Assembly (NCBI GenBank): GCA_036924085.1
Contig: JAVGWX010000005.1
Location: forward strand, 78,940,547-79,004,546
Direction of reading: 5' to 3'
DNA from: Ariolimax columbianus
Taxonomy: Eukaryota; Mollusca; Gastropoda; Stylommatophora; Arionidae
Length of the DNA: 64,000 nt
Under the pieces are notes generated by a model. That model saw only the letters and a program-made list of their open reading frames with translations. It was not told where the DNA came from and searched no databases. Below, piece after piece: positions 34,353-46,289 of this stretch. Every line of letters begins with the position of its first letter. The first letter of the stretch is position 1. The position numbers and the translations under genes are program-made.

Positions 34353-35090
34353 TTGATTGTTAGAGTTTTGGATGAACTCCTTGGCAGACTCGTACGAGAG
34401 GAACAGGAGCTATAGGAAGCATCTGCATAGTTACCTTTCGTTATTTGTGAAATAGACTTATCATCTATGGGTCTGCCAGATGTATATTCTCCTTAACATT
34501 ACACAATATATTAGCGATTGCGCAACTAATGATACGAATACCAACGCTTACATGACATAACCAACCACGTAACATTTGAAACTGACATGTCTGTAATCCG
34601 GAAGTGGTTTAATCTCAGATAATTCCCTTTCAAATTTTGTACCAGGACATAGAGCCTGTTCAGTAGGTCAGAGAATCAAGTCTTAATCTACTTCCATTTT
34701 AGCTTGGCGCATTTGGGTAACTCAATCGCTGTCCTTTCAAACCGCCATTATTTGTCGATCAAATCTATGTGCATTGAGCCAGGACCTCATGACCAGGATT
34801 AACACACAAAAAAAGAAACATGTTCTGCGTTCATCATTATATATGTTAAGGGCCAGCATTTAGACCAACCTTTCTTTTCTTTATTTTACTATACAGAAGA
34901 GCTTGTGTCAGTGATCAATGTACACCCGGTTCCACAGTTTCATCCGGACTGCAGAAAAGACTAAACAGAACAGGATCGTTAACTATGGAGACACATTTGC
35001 TAATTTTGTTTGTTCGATTAGGGGTCTAGCTTTCTGGATTCTATTGGGGAAGTCATGCTTATTTCTAACCCAGACCTTAGTCCTTTGAGC
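34353..35090. other. No gene seen
   Basis: No recognisable coding or transposon sequence; the frame that reaches into this part comes from the adjacent 49-bp array. Confidence 0.35.
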
Positions 35091-35092
35091 GA

Positions 35093-35575
35093 TATTGTCC
35101 GTTGTATGGATGCATGTGAGTATCTGTTTGTAGTTTGGGCGTATTGTCCGTTGTATGGATGCATGTGAGTATCTGTTTGTAGTTTGGGCGTATTGTCCGT
35201 TGTATGGATGCATGTGAGTATCTGTTTGTAGTTTGGGCGTATTGTCCGTTGTATGGATGCATGTGAGTATCTGTTTGTAGTTTGGGCGTATTGTCCGTTG
35301 TATGGATGCATTTGAGTATCTGTTTGTAGTTTGGGCGTATTGTCCGTTGTATGGATGCATGTGAGTATCTGTTTGTAGTTTGGACGTATTGTCCGTTGTA
35401 TGGATGCATGTGAGTATCTGTTTGTAGTTTGGGCGTATTGGCCAGTGTATCAATGCGTGTGTGTATCTGTTTGTAATGTGGGCGTATTAACCAGTGTATG
35501 GTTGCGTGTGAGTATCTATTTGTAATGTGGGCGTATTGGCCAGTGCATGGATGTGTGGGTGTGTATATGTTTGTA
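35093..35575 (-). repeat. 49-bp minisatellite, about 10 copies
   Basis: Unit contains TATTGTCCGTTGTATGGATG, CATGTGAGTATCTGTTTGTA and GTTTGGGCG. The seven left copies are almost identical; copies from about 35440 diverge (GGCCAGTGTATCAATGCG variants). Minus frames of 97-180 codons are artefacts. Confidence 0.92.
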
Positions 35576-35955
35576 CAATGTTCCACTATGACAGTTTTCC
35601 AGTATGGTAGTTTTGCCAATACGTTCTGTACGTGGAGAAGTGGTCATATCGAGAACAATCCTGGACAAGATAACCAAACTGGACACAAAGTGATTACGAA
35701 TCCGACATGTTAGAATTCAAACCCAAGCTTGCACTCGATTTACATGCCTTCACCAGGCGCTCCCCAAATGGCTAATTAAATTTTATTTTCAGCTGAATTA
35801 CTGTTATAAATCGTGGATGCCGTTTATGACGTCATCATAAGTGTAGTCAAAACAAAAAATCGGCCCTTCCCACCCATAATCCGCCACTTGGATCGGGAAA
35901 ACCCGTCGGCTTGTTTATTTATAATAAACTAAAATCTTTGATTTTGTGATTCCAT
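35576..35955. other. No gene; weak tRNA-like word
   Basis: The complement of about 35706-35722 contains GGGTTTGAATTCTAAC, similar to a B box, but no convincing A box precedes it. Nothing else seen. Confidence 0.25.
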
Positions 35956-35956
35956 T

Positions 35957-36152
<196 letters not shown>

Positions 36153-36435
36153 TCCAGTCCACTTGTGTCGTTAGACGTCGTGGAGAGGTGTGCCCTCCTT
36201 TGTTTCACATTTTTTGGCCGACTCTTTTCGATTTCCAACTTCTACGGTATTTTTAACGTGCGCGCCACTGCACACTGGTGTCTGATCTCACTAATCAGAG
36301 ATTAGAGGAAATATTTACCGGATGATCCACGTAAAAAAAGTGGTTTCTACCGTGATTTGAACCGGCTACCTCCGGTGTGTGATTGCGTGACAATATTCGT
36401 TTCTACAAGTCAGTTTCAACCACACTGTTCCAACT
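36153..36435 (-). mobile_element. tRNA-derived SINE with GACA/GATA tail
   Basis: On the minus strand: a B box GGTTCAAATCA (complement of 36353-36363) within a head beginning near 36435, with only a weak A box (GTGTGGTTGAAACTG). The body includes CACTTTTTTTACGTGGATCA, GTGCAGTGGCGCGCACGTTA and AGTTGGAAATCGAAAAGAGT, and ends at about 36153, where GACA and then GATA repeats begin. The tail-to-microsatellite order suggests that the 200-bp microsatellite grew from the SINE tail. Confidence 0.65.
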
Positions 36436-36474
36436 TTCCACAGTGAGAGTGAACGAGATGACGTGTTGACAGGA

Positions 36475-36525
<51 letters not shown>
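36475..36525 (+). repeat. GA microsatellite
   Basis: GAGA repeat with one GGAG interruption. Confidence 0.93.
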
Positions 36526-37185
36526 ACGGGTTGGTGTGAAGACATGCGCTGTTTGAGGGGGAAGAGATGGGCAGGGGAATTGGCAGGTTGTGGGGGGACA
36601 TAGATGGGTGGTTTGAGGGGAAGATGATAGATTTACTTCCTGAAAATAGTGTCTGGTCATTCATCATTATACGTTCTGATACATGTCTTGGACCGATCTA
36701 TACATTCACTTCTTTGTAATGTTCAACTGCTGAGATAGATATCCTAATCTAGTCTTCATTGAATGTGCTGTCATATTCTTGTACTCTTTTACTTGTACTT
36801 TAGTTTTGGTGTCCCGGCTATAGGATAAAGGTGTGCTGATTGATTTATTTTTCATTTCGTCTATTGTTGTCTTCATTGGGCCCGGATCAGCCGAAGCGCT
36901 CGGCTGTGTACCTTTTCTAACGTTTGGATGTGTGATTTCGCCGATGTGAATCACGCAATTGGTCCTAGTTCACTATGGGTATTATTGCCTTCGTGTGAAC
37001 TTTCATTAGAATTTTTCCGTTCGTTCCCCGATTTGATCCAGCCCTGATTTTTCCCTCTCCCTGCTTTGGCCTCTGTTATTTCGATGTCATTCTCTTACCT
37101 AATGTGTTGTTCAGGTATAACGGCTCATCGTCTATTTGAGCTTCTATATTTCGGAATCATTTTTCTTCTGCTTTTTCTTTGTTTT
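36526..37185. other. No gene seen
   Basis: Only short frames, no domain. A TTCTTTTTCTTCTTC tract leads into a B fragment at the right end. Confidence 0.35.
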
Positions 37186-37186
37186 T

Positions 37187-37270
37187 TTCTTCTTCTTCTT
37201 CGTTTTAAATCTCCAACTACCAAGCCCCGAATAGGGCTTTACAACCAGCAGGATGTTTCCCGGGTAACTT
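37187..37270 (-). mobile_element. Element B fragment
   Basis: CTT tract then TTTTAAATCTCCAACTACCA, CCCGAATAGGGCTTTACAA and GCAGGATGTTTCCCGG: the tail end of B, cut off after about 80 bp. Confidence 0.5.
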
Positions 37271-37589
37271 TTCTTTGTTTGAAAACATGAAGAGTGTTGC
37301 AGCAGATTTTGGAGAATGATGTGCGGATTTGTTAGATATGTGGAAGCCAGATATATTAACACATTGACAAGGTAAAACAAATAATTCACTACAATTTTAC
37401 AAGCTAAAAAGAACTTCTTTACAAATTTAACAAATAAGGAGACGTTCTTCAACACAAATTTGACACAGCTGAGAGAAATATTTAATCACAAAGGTAAGTA
37501 ATAAGAAAGAATTCGTACACAAATTTGACCCAAGAAAAAGACGACTTTGTCATATACAAGTCAAAGTCACAAATTAGACACTATAAGAT

Positions 37590-38660
37590 AAAGCCAAAGC
37601 TACAAATTAGACACTGAAACATAAAGCAAAAGTCACAAATTTTGACACTGAATAATAAAGCCAGTCACAAATTAGACACCGGAAGATAAACCCAAAGCCT
37701 GAAATTAGACACTGAAAGATAAAGCGAAAGTCACAATTTAGACAGTGAAAGACAAAGTTACAAATTAGACACTGAAAGAGAAGGACACAAGCGTAAATTA
37801 GACACTGAAAGAGAAAGGCAAAGTCCCAAATTAGACAAGAAAGTGAAAAACAAAGTCCCATATTAGTAACTGAAAGAGAAAGGAAAGTCCCAAATTAGAC
37901 ACTTAAAGATAAAAGTCACAAATTAGAAAACGAAAGAAATGCCAAAATCACAAATTAGAAAAAGAAAGACAAAGACAATGCCACAAATTAGAAAAAGAAA
38001 GACAAAGCCAGTCACAAATTAGAAAACAAAAGACAAAAGCAAAGTCACACGTTAGTCAATGAAAGAGAAAACCAAAGTCATAAATTATAAAACGAAAAAA
38101 ATGTCAATCACAAATTAGAAAAAGACAAAAAAGCCAAAGTCATAAATTAGAAAAAGAAAGACAAAGCCAAAGTCCCAAATTAAACGAAAATAAAACGAAA
38201 GAAAAAGGGTCACAAATTAGAAATTAAAGACAATGCCAAAGTCACAGATTAGCAAATGAAAGACAAAGACAAAGTAACACGTTAGGCAATGAAAGAGAAC
38301 GACAAAGTAACACGTTAGACAATGAAAGATAAAGACAAAGTAACACGTTAGACAATGAAAGAGAAAGCCAATCTCACACGTTAGTCAATGAAAGAGAAAG
38401 CCAATCTCACACGTTAGTCAATGAAAGAGAAAGCCAATGTCACACGTTAGGCATTGAAAGAGAAAGACAAAGTAACACGTTAGGCAATGAAAGAGAAAGA
38501 CAAAGTAACACGTTAGGCAATGAAAGAGAAAGACAAAGTAACACGTTAGGCAATGAAAGAGAAAGACAAAGTAACACGTTAGACAATGAAAGAGAAAGCC
38601 AATCTCACACGTTAGTCAATGAAAGAGAAAGACAAAATAAGACGTTAGGAAAATAAAAAT
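37590..38660 (+). repeat. 33-bp-type array, about 35 diverged copies
   Basis: Units contain GAAAGAGAAAGACAAAGT and AACACGTTAGGCAAT (right) or CACAAATTAGACACT (left). Right half from about 38230 has regular 33-bp units; left half is more diverged, with units of 28-40 bp. Purine- and A-rich. Confidence 0.9.
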
Positions 38661-39000
38661 AAAAAGTCAAAAATCAGAAATTAAACAAAGTTCATGACCA
38701 TGAAAGGGGACACGGTCAGCACGCCATCTTAGCTTTGTTTCACGTAAAGGTTATGACTATCCTTCAGCAGATCTAACCACCTACAAACCAGAAGCACAGA
38801 GGAACTGACGGATACGTGACTCCTCTCGGGCCTCTTATGTTGGTGGAGATGGTAAGACCCACCAGGGGCTTCTCGGAATTGTTTTAGCTCGACACTCAAC
38901 ATGACGCACCATCGAATGCACCCCTCCCCTTTCCCCTCCCCTCCCAAGTGACTGGAAAGGGACACCTGTATTACACCTGACCCGGGTGGGGTAGCTTGCT
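38661..39000. other. No gene seen
   Basis: GC-richer than its surroundings, with a CCCCTCCCCTTTCCCCTCCC run near 38922. The 78-codon minus frame has no recognisable domain. Confidence 0.35.
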
Positions 39001-39290
39001 TGCTAACTGTCCATGATTAACTGCTATATGCCAGTACTGGTTTCACGTAGCATCCAATGACTCTCTTTCTCTGTTTCAGCGACAGGGTTTTATTGTACAA
39101 TATTCCCTTTTTTTTTGTCTGGATGACCGATTTTGCTTGGGCTATTCTGCAATTTATTTCGTAATTGCATCTTCCATCTGATGTTATGTATGTGCCCAGG
39201 TATTTAAACGTGTTAACCTGTCTCAATTCGATCCCCTTTGCTTTGGCCCAGCATTTTAAAAAGGCCGGTTTCTAAGTCACTACCCTCACT
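39000..39290 (-). pseudogene. LINE RT post-palm remnant
   Basis: Minus strand reads VNTFKYLGTYITSDGRCNYE (about 39217-39158), INCRIAQAKSV, LYNKTLSLKQRKRVIGCYVK (about 39100-39040) and PVLAYSS. This is the YLG-x-x-IT-x-DGR-C and K-x-R-x-x-x-CYV-x-x-VL-x-Y block found after the RT palm of endonuclease-type LINEs. Closely related to the minus-strand element at 58.5-58.8 kb (DEGWNCEINCSIA). Truncated on both sides. Confidence 0.75.
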
Positions 39291-40199
39291 TTCGATTTAC
39301 TTTTATTTAAACTATGGTCTTCGTTTTCATTTTGCTGAACTACCGTGGTTACTATTTCGTCCAAGTTGGTTTCCTGCATGCATGTTCCTTATCTAACTGT
39401 AAACATAATACCAAAACATGAAGCTTTACTTTAGACAAATCAATCCATGAATGATTGAACATATACATGTGAGGCATGAAGAACATCACAGAGGTTATCA
39501 TAATAGCATGTTGTTTCCTAATTAAAATCCAGCAAACAAATATTTGTGTTTTCTCTCATTTCGCTACCTCAGGATTACATGTGACAAACATGTCTATTTC
39601 TCTCTCTGTGATCAAACTAAGATGTTAACGCAGGGTTTTGAAATGTCATATTTACTTTAAACTTTCTTCGTCCAATTTGGAATTCACTATTATTCTCTCA
39701 GGAAAGCAAGGTTAGGTTTTTCAAAACTAACACATAATTTGTTTTACAGAGCTTTTGTGGCCTGTTTATGTGGCCTGTTTATGTGGCCTAGGAACAAGGG
39801 CATACCACCTTGACATTAGACCTTCACCCAACGTGTCTTCGCGATATACATTGTAATAAAATTCGTTGCCCGAGTTTTCGGATTTTGTGAGTTGTGGTTT
39901 TCCTCGAGTGATGTTCGCTATAATAGTAGGCCAGTTACCAATTTAGAACAGAGTAAACCGAAGCTTGACGTAATATACTTAGTGTTTACCGTAAGATAAC
40001 AGAGTTATAACCATTCGGGTGTTCTCTTCACACGTACCGCTCCAATTGTTAGAACGATAAATACAATGTGCCTATAAACAAATGGAGAATGTAGTGGTCG
40101 TTGGACTTTGTTCTCATTACTGGGGTAGTTTAAGGGTTTTCAAAGAACTGCAGGCCGTTTGTCCTATCAGTTGCCACGACGTGTGCTGACTATGTTTGT
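39291..40199. other. No gene; short TGGCCTGTTTATG repeat
   Basis: A 13-bp word TGGCCTGTTTATG occurs in tandem near 39759-39788. No coding signal. Confidence 0.4.
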
Positions 40200-40306
40200 T
40201 TATTTCACCCCAAATAGAAAAACAGCTTATGCCTTACCGGGGATTCAATCCGCTGTCTTCCGTCTTTGCAGGCAGGCTTCGAAACCATTCTGCCACGACT
40301 CCTCTT
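40200..40306 (-). mobile_element. tRNA-like SINE head
   Basis: Complement carries A box TGGCAGAATGG (40285-40295) and B box GGATTGAATCC (40241-40251), correctly spaced, starting AGGAGTCGTGGCAGAATGG. The acceptor stem does not close in a clean way and the sequence runs on into unrelated DNA, so a SINE head is more likely than a tRNA gene. The 44-bp array begins directly upstream of it. Confidence 0.6.
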
Positions 40307-41300
40307 TTGCTGTTTTTAGCTATCAATAATCGTACAGCGCCATACTTGTTATGTTGTTAGCTACTACCAGTAATCTTACAAAGCCGTACTTGTTATGTTT
40401 TAGCTACTATCAGTAATCTTACAGAGCCGTACTTGTTATGTTGCTAGCTACTATCAGTAATCTTACAGAGCCGTACTTGTTATGTTGTTAGCTACTATCA
40501 ATAATCTTACAGAGCCGTACTTGTTATGTTGTTAGCTACTATCAGTAATCTTACAGAGCCGTACTTGTTATGTTGCTAGCTACTATCAGTAATCTTACAG
40601 AGCCGTACTTGTCATGTTGCTAGCTACTATCAGTAATCTTACAGAGCCGTACTTGTTATGTTGCTAGCTACTATCAGTAATCTTACAGAGCCGTACTTGT
40701 TATGTTGCTAGCTACTATCAGTAATCTTACAGAGCCGTACTTGTTATGTTGCTAGCTACTATCAGTAATCTTACAGAGCCGTACTTGTTATGTTGCTAGC
40801 TACTATCAGTAATCTTACAGAGCCGTACTTGTTATGTTGCTAGCTACTATCAGTAATCTTACAGAGCCGTACTTGTCATGTTGCTAGCTACTATCAGTAA
40901 TCTTACAGAGCCGTACTTGTTATGTTGCTAGCTACTATCAGTAATCTTACAGAGCCGTACTTGTCATGTTGCTAGCTACTATCAGTAATCTTACAGAGCC
41001 GTACTTGTCATGTTGTTAGCTACTATCAGTAATCTTACAGAGCCGTACTTGTTATGTTGTTAGCTACTACCAGTAATCTTACAAAGCCGTACTTGTTATG
41101 TTGTTAGCTACTATCAGTAATCTTACAGAGACATACGTGTCATGCTGTTATTAGCTATCAATAATCTTACAGAGGCATACTGGCTATGATGATTTCAACT
41201 GTAAATAATCGTACATAACCTCAATTGTTATGCTTTTAGCTACTATCAACAATCATACAGAGCATTACTTGTTATGCTGTTATCAATTGTAAATAATCTG
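40307..41300 (+). repeat. 44-bp minisatellite, about 20 copies
   Basis: Unit contains TTATGTTGCTAGCTACTATC, AGTAATCTTACAGAGCCGTA and CTTG. The central copies (about 40420-41030) are almost identical; both edges decay, and beyond 41130 copies are hard to align. This core-homogeneous, edge-decayed form is typical of unequal exchange. Confidence 0.93.
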
Positions 41301-41694
41301 ATAAATTTCAATCATACGATAAACTGCAGAGTTTGTGCTTCACCTGCAGATTGCAGGACACGGCAATGGGAATCATGATTGTAGAAAGAGAATTAGACCT
41401 GAGGAGAGATCAGAAGTCTTTGCAATCATCGAGCTTGTCAATCGTTTCAGGAAATGCTCAGTTACACAAACACATTTAAGAAGGACAGCCACACTCGGCT
41501 TATGTGGAGATTCACGGTTCAGTCTACCCGTTCTAGGATACAACAATCGTCGATGTATGACAACATACACTGTGCCATTTATACAGACCTAACTGCTGCC
41601 CAGTTGGAGTAGCAATCTGGGTTTAAAGAAAGCTATATCCCAGTTGGGATAGAGGCATAACAGAGGAAACAATAATTTTTCACGGGGATCAGAA
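41301..41694. other. No gene seen
   Basis: An 85-codon plus frame (41335-41592) has no recognisable domain. Confidence 0.35.
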
Positions 41695-43390
41695 GAGGAA
41701 GGATAGGAGGAGAAGAAGAAGACGACAGAAAATAGTAATAAGAAGAAGAAGAAGAAAGAGAAGAAGACGACAGAAAATAGTAATAAGAAGAAGAAGAAGA
41801 AAGAGAAGAAGACGACAGAAAATAGTTATAAGAAGAAGAAAGAGATGAAGACGACAGAAAATAGTAATAAGAAGAAGAAGAAGAAAGAGAAGAAGTCGAC
41901 AGAAAATAGTAAGAAGAAGAAGAAGAAGAAAGAGAAGAAGACGACAGAAAATAGTTATAAGAAGAAGAAAGAGAAGAAGTCGACAGAAAATAGTAATAAG
42001 AAGAAGAAGAAGAAAGAGAAGAAGTCGACAGAAAATAGTAATAAGAAGAAGAAGAAAGAGAAGAAGACGACAGAAAATAGTAATAAGAAGAAGAAGAAGA
42101 AAGAGAAGAAGTCGACAGAAAATAGTAATAAGAAGAAGAAGAAAGAGAAGAAGACGACAGAGAATAGTAATAAGAAGAAGAAGAAAGAGAAGAAGACGAC
42201 AGAAAATAGTAATAAGAAGAAGAAGAAAGAGAAGAAGACGACAGAAAATAGTAATAAGAAGAAGAAGAAAAAAGAGAAGAAGTCGACAGAAAATAGTAAT
42301 AAGAAGAAGAAGAAAGAGAAGAAGACGACAGAAAATAGTAATAAGAAGAAGAAGAAGAAAGAGAAGAAGTCGACAGAAAATAGTAATAAGAAGAAGAAGA
42401 AAGAGAAGAAGACGACAGAAAATAGTAATAAGAAGAAGAAGAAGAAAGAGAAGAAGTCGACAGAAAATAGTAATAAGAAGAAGAAGAAGAAAGAGAAGAA
42501 GTCGACAGAAAATAGTAAAAAGAAGAAGAAGAAAGAGAAGACGACAGAAAATAGTAATAAGAAGAAGAAGAAAGAGAAGAAGACAGAAAATAGTAAAAAG
42601 AAGAAGAAGAAAGAGAAGAAGACAGAAAATAGTAATAAGAAGAAGAAGAAAGAGAAGAAGACAGAAAATAGTAATAAGAAGAAGAAGAAAGAGAAGAAGA
42701 CGACAGAAAATAGTAAAAAGAAGAAGAAGAAAGAGAAGACGACAGAAAATAGTAATAAGAAGAAGAAGAAAGAGAAGAAGACAGAAAATAGTAATAAGAA
42801 GAAGAAGAAAGAGAAGAAGACAGAAAATAGTAATAAGAAGAAGAAGAAAGAGAAGAAGACAGAAAATAGTAAAAAGAAGAAGAAGAAAGAGAAGAAGACA
42901 GAAAATAGTAAAAAGAAGAAGAAGAAAGAGGAGAAGACAGAAAATAGTAATAAGAAGAAGAAGAAAGAGAAGAAGACAGAAAATAGTAAAAAGAAGAAGA
43001 AGAAAGAGAAGAAGTCGACAGAAAATAGTAATAAGAAGAAGAAGAAAGAGAAGAAGACGACAGAGAATAGTAATAAGAAGAAGAAGAAAGAGAAGAAGAC
43101 GACAGAAAATAGTAAAAAGAAGAAGAAGAAAGAGAAGACGACAGAAAATAGTAATAAGAAGAAGAAGAAAGAGAAGAAGACAGAAAATAGTAATAAGAAG
43201 AAGAAGAAAGAGAAGAAGACAGAAAATAGTAATAAGAAGAAGAAGAAAGAGAAGAAGACAGAAAATAGTAAAAAGAAGAAGAAGAAAGAGAAGAAGACAG
43301 AAAATAGTAAAAAGAAGAAGAAGAAAGAGGAGAAGACAGAAAATAGTAAAAAGAAGAAGAAGAAAGAGGAGAAGACAGAAAATAGTAAAA
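41695..43390 (+). repeat. GAA-derived purine-rich array, 1.7 kb
   Basis: About 39 units of roughly 36-48 bp: a variable number of AAG/GAA triplets, then GACGACAGAAAATAGTAATA or GTCGACAGAAAATAGT variants. Unit lengths mostly differ by multiples of three, as expected from triplet slippage. Hence long frames (530 codons plus; 621 and 489 codons minus) stay open. Their products (Lys/Glu-rich, or Ser/Phe/Leu/Tyr-rich) track the repeat and I do not regard them as genes. The plus strand is mostly purine over the whole length. Confidence 0.93.
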
Positions 43391-44085
43391 AAATAGGAAG
43401 AAAGATGAGAAGAAGAGCCAGCAAACTACGTGGATAATCAAAACCAACGCCTTTGGCACGTTGGTAAAGTCATCGAGCACCAGTAGGTCTGCCCGCATTG
43501 CCGTATTGTCGGTTCTATTTAACAGTCTATGGAAGCAGGCTCGTCGTTTTTATAATCTTCTCTATCTGAGAGGAGAAGAAAATAGTCTCTTACTTTTCCA
43601 ACGTTTTCCCTAGAATATTTCATGGGCTGCAATTATACAGACGTCTTTTCGGGTTTAACGGAGTTACGGGCCCTTCCAGGATTATTAGAGGTTGAGAAGG
43701 CAGTAAATGGGCAGTTTCTAGACGGCTATAATTGGGGGAGGGGGGGGGGAGGAGTTGCTTAGTGAGACTGGTTCTTGTTTTGTTTCCTACTCCCACATAT
43801 ACTAAATTGTATGGGACTAGCAACCTCATTATGTAAAATGAATTGCTACAGAAACCACAACTGAAAGAGTGCATGTTGATGACTTGATACAGGCTTCATG
43901 TAAGTGAGCGAACTTTGTTATATGTTCCTTATAAACTGAATTGGAGACATATACATAAATATAATAAACATATACTCTATATATCAAGGGATCAAGAATC
44001 AAGAGAGTGTCGTCATGGATGAAACAGACTGAGACGACAATCGGACACGTCACTCTAGCTGAGAGGATAACCAAAGGGGAATAAT
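43391..44085. other. No gene; G-rich run
   Basis: GGGGGAGGGGGGGGGAGG near 43736-43753. No recognisable coding sequence. Confidence 0.4.
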
Positions 44086-44089
44086 GGGT

Positions 44090-44560
44090 CCACACTGGTG
44101 ATAGAATGATAGGATACAAGAGAGTCATCATAACCTTAGGCAAGGGGGAAGAATGGGTCCACACTGGTGATAGAATGATAGGATACAAGAGGGTCATCAT
44201 AACCTTAGGCAAGGGGGAAGAATGGGTCCACACTGGTGATAGAATGATAGGATACAAGAGAGTCATCATAACCTTAGGCAAGGGGGAAGAATGGGTCCAC
44301 ACTGGTGATAGAATGATAGAGTACCAGAGAGTCATCATAATCTTAGGCAAGGGGGAAGAATGGGTCCACACTGGTGATATAATGATAGAGTACCAGAGAG
44401 TCATCATAACCTTAGGCAAGGGGGAAGAATGGGTCCACACTGGTGATAGAATGATAGAGTACCAGAGAGTCATCATAACCTTAGGCAAGGGGGAAGAATG
44501 GGTCCACACTGGTGATAGAATGATAGAGTACCAGAGAGTCATCATAACCTTGGGCAAGGA
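44090..44560 (+). repeat. 69-bp minisatellite in frame with RNase H remnant, about 7 copies
   Basis: Unit encodes 23 residues, e.g. MIEYQRVIITLGKGEEWVHT followed by GDR. Left copies read MIGYKRV, right copies MIEYQRV. The last copy runs without a stop into the LINE RNase H region (LGKECRERRNGRAEHEVNQL). The minus strand is also open for 242 codons; as the period is a multiple of three, neither frame needs selection to stay open. Confidence 0.92.
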
Positions 44561-45290
44561 ATGCAGAGAACGGAGAAACGGGAGAGCAGAGCACGAGGTA
44601 AATCAGCTGATAAATGAAAACACCCAGGAGAGTGACGCTGTCATATACACCGACGGATCAGTCTTGCACAGTGGGACATCAGGCTGGAGTTTCTCGGCTA
44701 GAGTGAGAGGAGAGGTCGCTGCTGAGCGCAGTAGGGCATACATGCCAAAAACCTCCAGTATGAGAATGGAGATGGAAGTAGTGACCTAAGCACTGAGATG
44801 GATATCTGAGACTTCTATAACAAGAACAGTTATCGTGACAGATGCGCAAGCCGTACTTCAGAAGGTAATGAAGGGATGGCTTAGGTACGATGGATAGCTG
44901 CTGTTGAGGCCTAAAACCTCCAGGGGTTGATATGGATCTACTGTCCTCCTCATGCTGGAGTTAAGGGCAATGCAAGAGCTGACATCATGGCTTCACAAGC
45001 CCCCATCATGGACACATTAATGATGGATAAAAGTGACATTTTGAAATCAATCAATGACCGTCTGCTGGATGAGGACACCGCAATAGATGAAGCAGCAATC
45101 CACAGACAGCAAAGTTTCGACATTAAACGAGGTTCGAGCGGAGCGGGGCGCATGAGAGGACGGCGCAGGGGCGTGTACAACCAGCGAGCTAGAGGGACCA
45201 TCAGCATCCATACCCTACGCCCTTTGATGAGAGAGACTGAGCACCTATGGGTATGCCCGGAGTGCAGTGACGGGGATTCTGAGAAACAGA
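44561..45290 (+). pseudogene. LINE RNase H domain and C-terminal region
   Basis: RNase H of a non-LTR retrotransposon, removing RNA from RNA-DNA hybrids. Visible: SDAVIYTDGSVLHSGTSGW (about 44632-44688; first catalytic Asp in TDGS), SSMRMEMEVVT (catalytic Glu), a stop, ALRWISETSITRTVIVTDAQ (about 44790-44847; catalytic Asp in VTDA), then WIYCPPHAGVKGNARADIMA (about 44933-44992; last Asp in ARAD). The C-terminal part contains RRRGVYNQRARGTISIHTLR and ETEHLWVCPECSDG. Two or three stops and a frameshift separate the pieces; all four acidic residues survive. No RT sequence precedes it; a 69-bp array lies there instead. The remnant at 54.25-54.85 kb is the same family. Confidence 0.82.
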
Positions 45291-45394
45291 AGCAGAAAAA
45301 GATCTATATATGCATAAGTACTTTATTCATCGTATCACTTGGAGGGAAAGTGGTCAAACAGTATGACCCACCTTATTGAAATATCTTTGACAAC

Positions 45395-45930
45395 GATATG
45401 GGTAACAGAGGGTCAATATAGATAACAGAGGTTCGATATGGATAACAGAGGGTTGATGTGGGTGAAACTATATCTGAACGCGATATCTATAACTTACAGA
45501 GATGGGGACAGATTATCTTAATACGATATATTTTAAAACTTACAGAGATGATGTTTAAATATACCTGAACATGATATAACTACAACTTACAGAGAAGTGG
45601 AAAGATACCTGAACATGATATAACTACAACTTACAGAGAAGTGGAAAGATACCTCAACATGATATAACTACAACTTTAAGAGAAAGGGAAAGATACCTCA
45701 ACATGATATAAGTAGAACTTTAAGAGAAAGGGAAAGATACCTCAACATGATATAAGTACAACTTTAAGAGAAAGGGAAAGATACCTAAGAGAAAGGGAAA
45801 GATACCTCAACATGATATAAGTACAACTTACAGAGAAGTGGAAAGATACCTCAACATGATATAACTACAACTTACAGAGAAATTGAAAGATTCCTCAACA
45901 TGAAATAAGTACAACTTACAGAGAAGTGGA
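45395..45930 (+). repeat. 21-bp then 44-bp tandem repeats
   Basis: About 3.5 units around GATATGGATAACAGAGGGTT (45395-45465), then about nine units of 44 bp containing GATACCTCAACATGATATAA, ACTACAACTTACAGAGA and AGTGGAAA (45560-45930), with an AAGAGAAAGGGAAAG variant in the middle. Confidence 0.85.
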
Positions 45931-46289
45931 AATATACGTATTAATGATATTTAACTTACAGAATAGCAGAAAGATGCTTAACCACGATATAAGTGCACCT
46001 TACATAGAGGGCATGAAGCTGACCAGACGTAGCTGCAGGTACAAATTGCAAAGAGTACATGCCGGTCATCGAAACCATGACGTATTTAACAGATTAAATC
46101 GCATTGAACAAGTGGCAGTGTTAACACACCACACAGGCCAAAGGTCACAGGTCACAGGCCACATACAATTTGCTGAGATACCATCTATTCTACAAACTAC
46201 AGATCAGGACTTGACTTGACTTGCTGCTTCTCTTCTGTCAAGAAGTGTAGAAATCTTCTAGACTGTTTCTTGTGGCCTGTAATTTATAC

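Noticed and set aside
40237..40306. tRNA gene on the minus strand
   Set aside because: Promoter boxes are present but the stem pairing is poor; more likely a SINE head.
41633..43498. 621-, 530- and 489-codon overlapping frames
   Set aside because: All lie in the GAA-derived array on both strands; unit lengths differ mainly by triplets, which keeps frames open without selection.
43829..44557. 242-codon minus frame with 23-residue repeats
   Set aside because: Antisense of the 69-bp array, whose plus strand connects to a recognisable RNase H domain.
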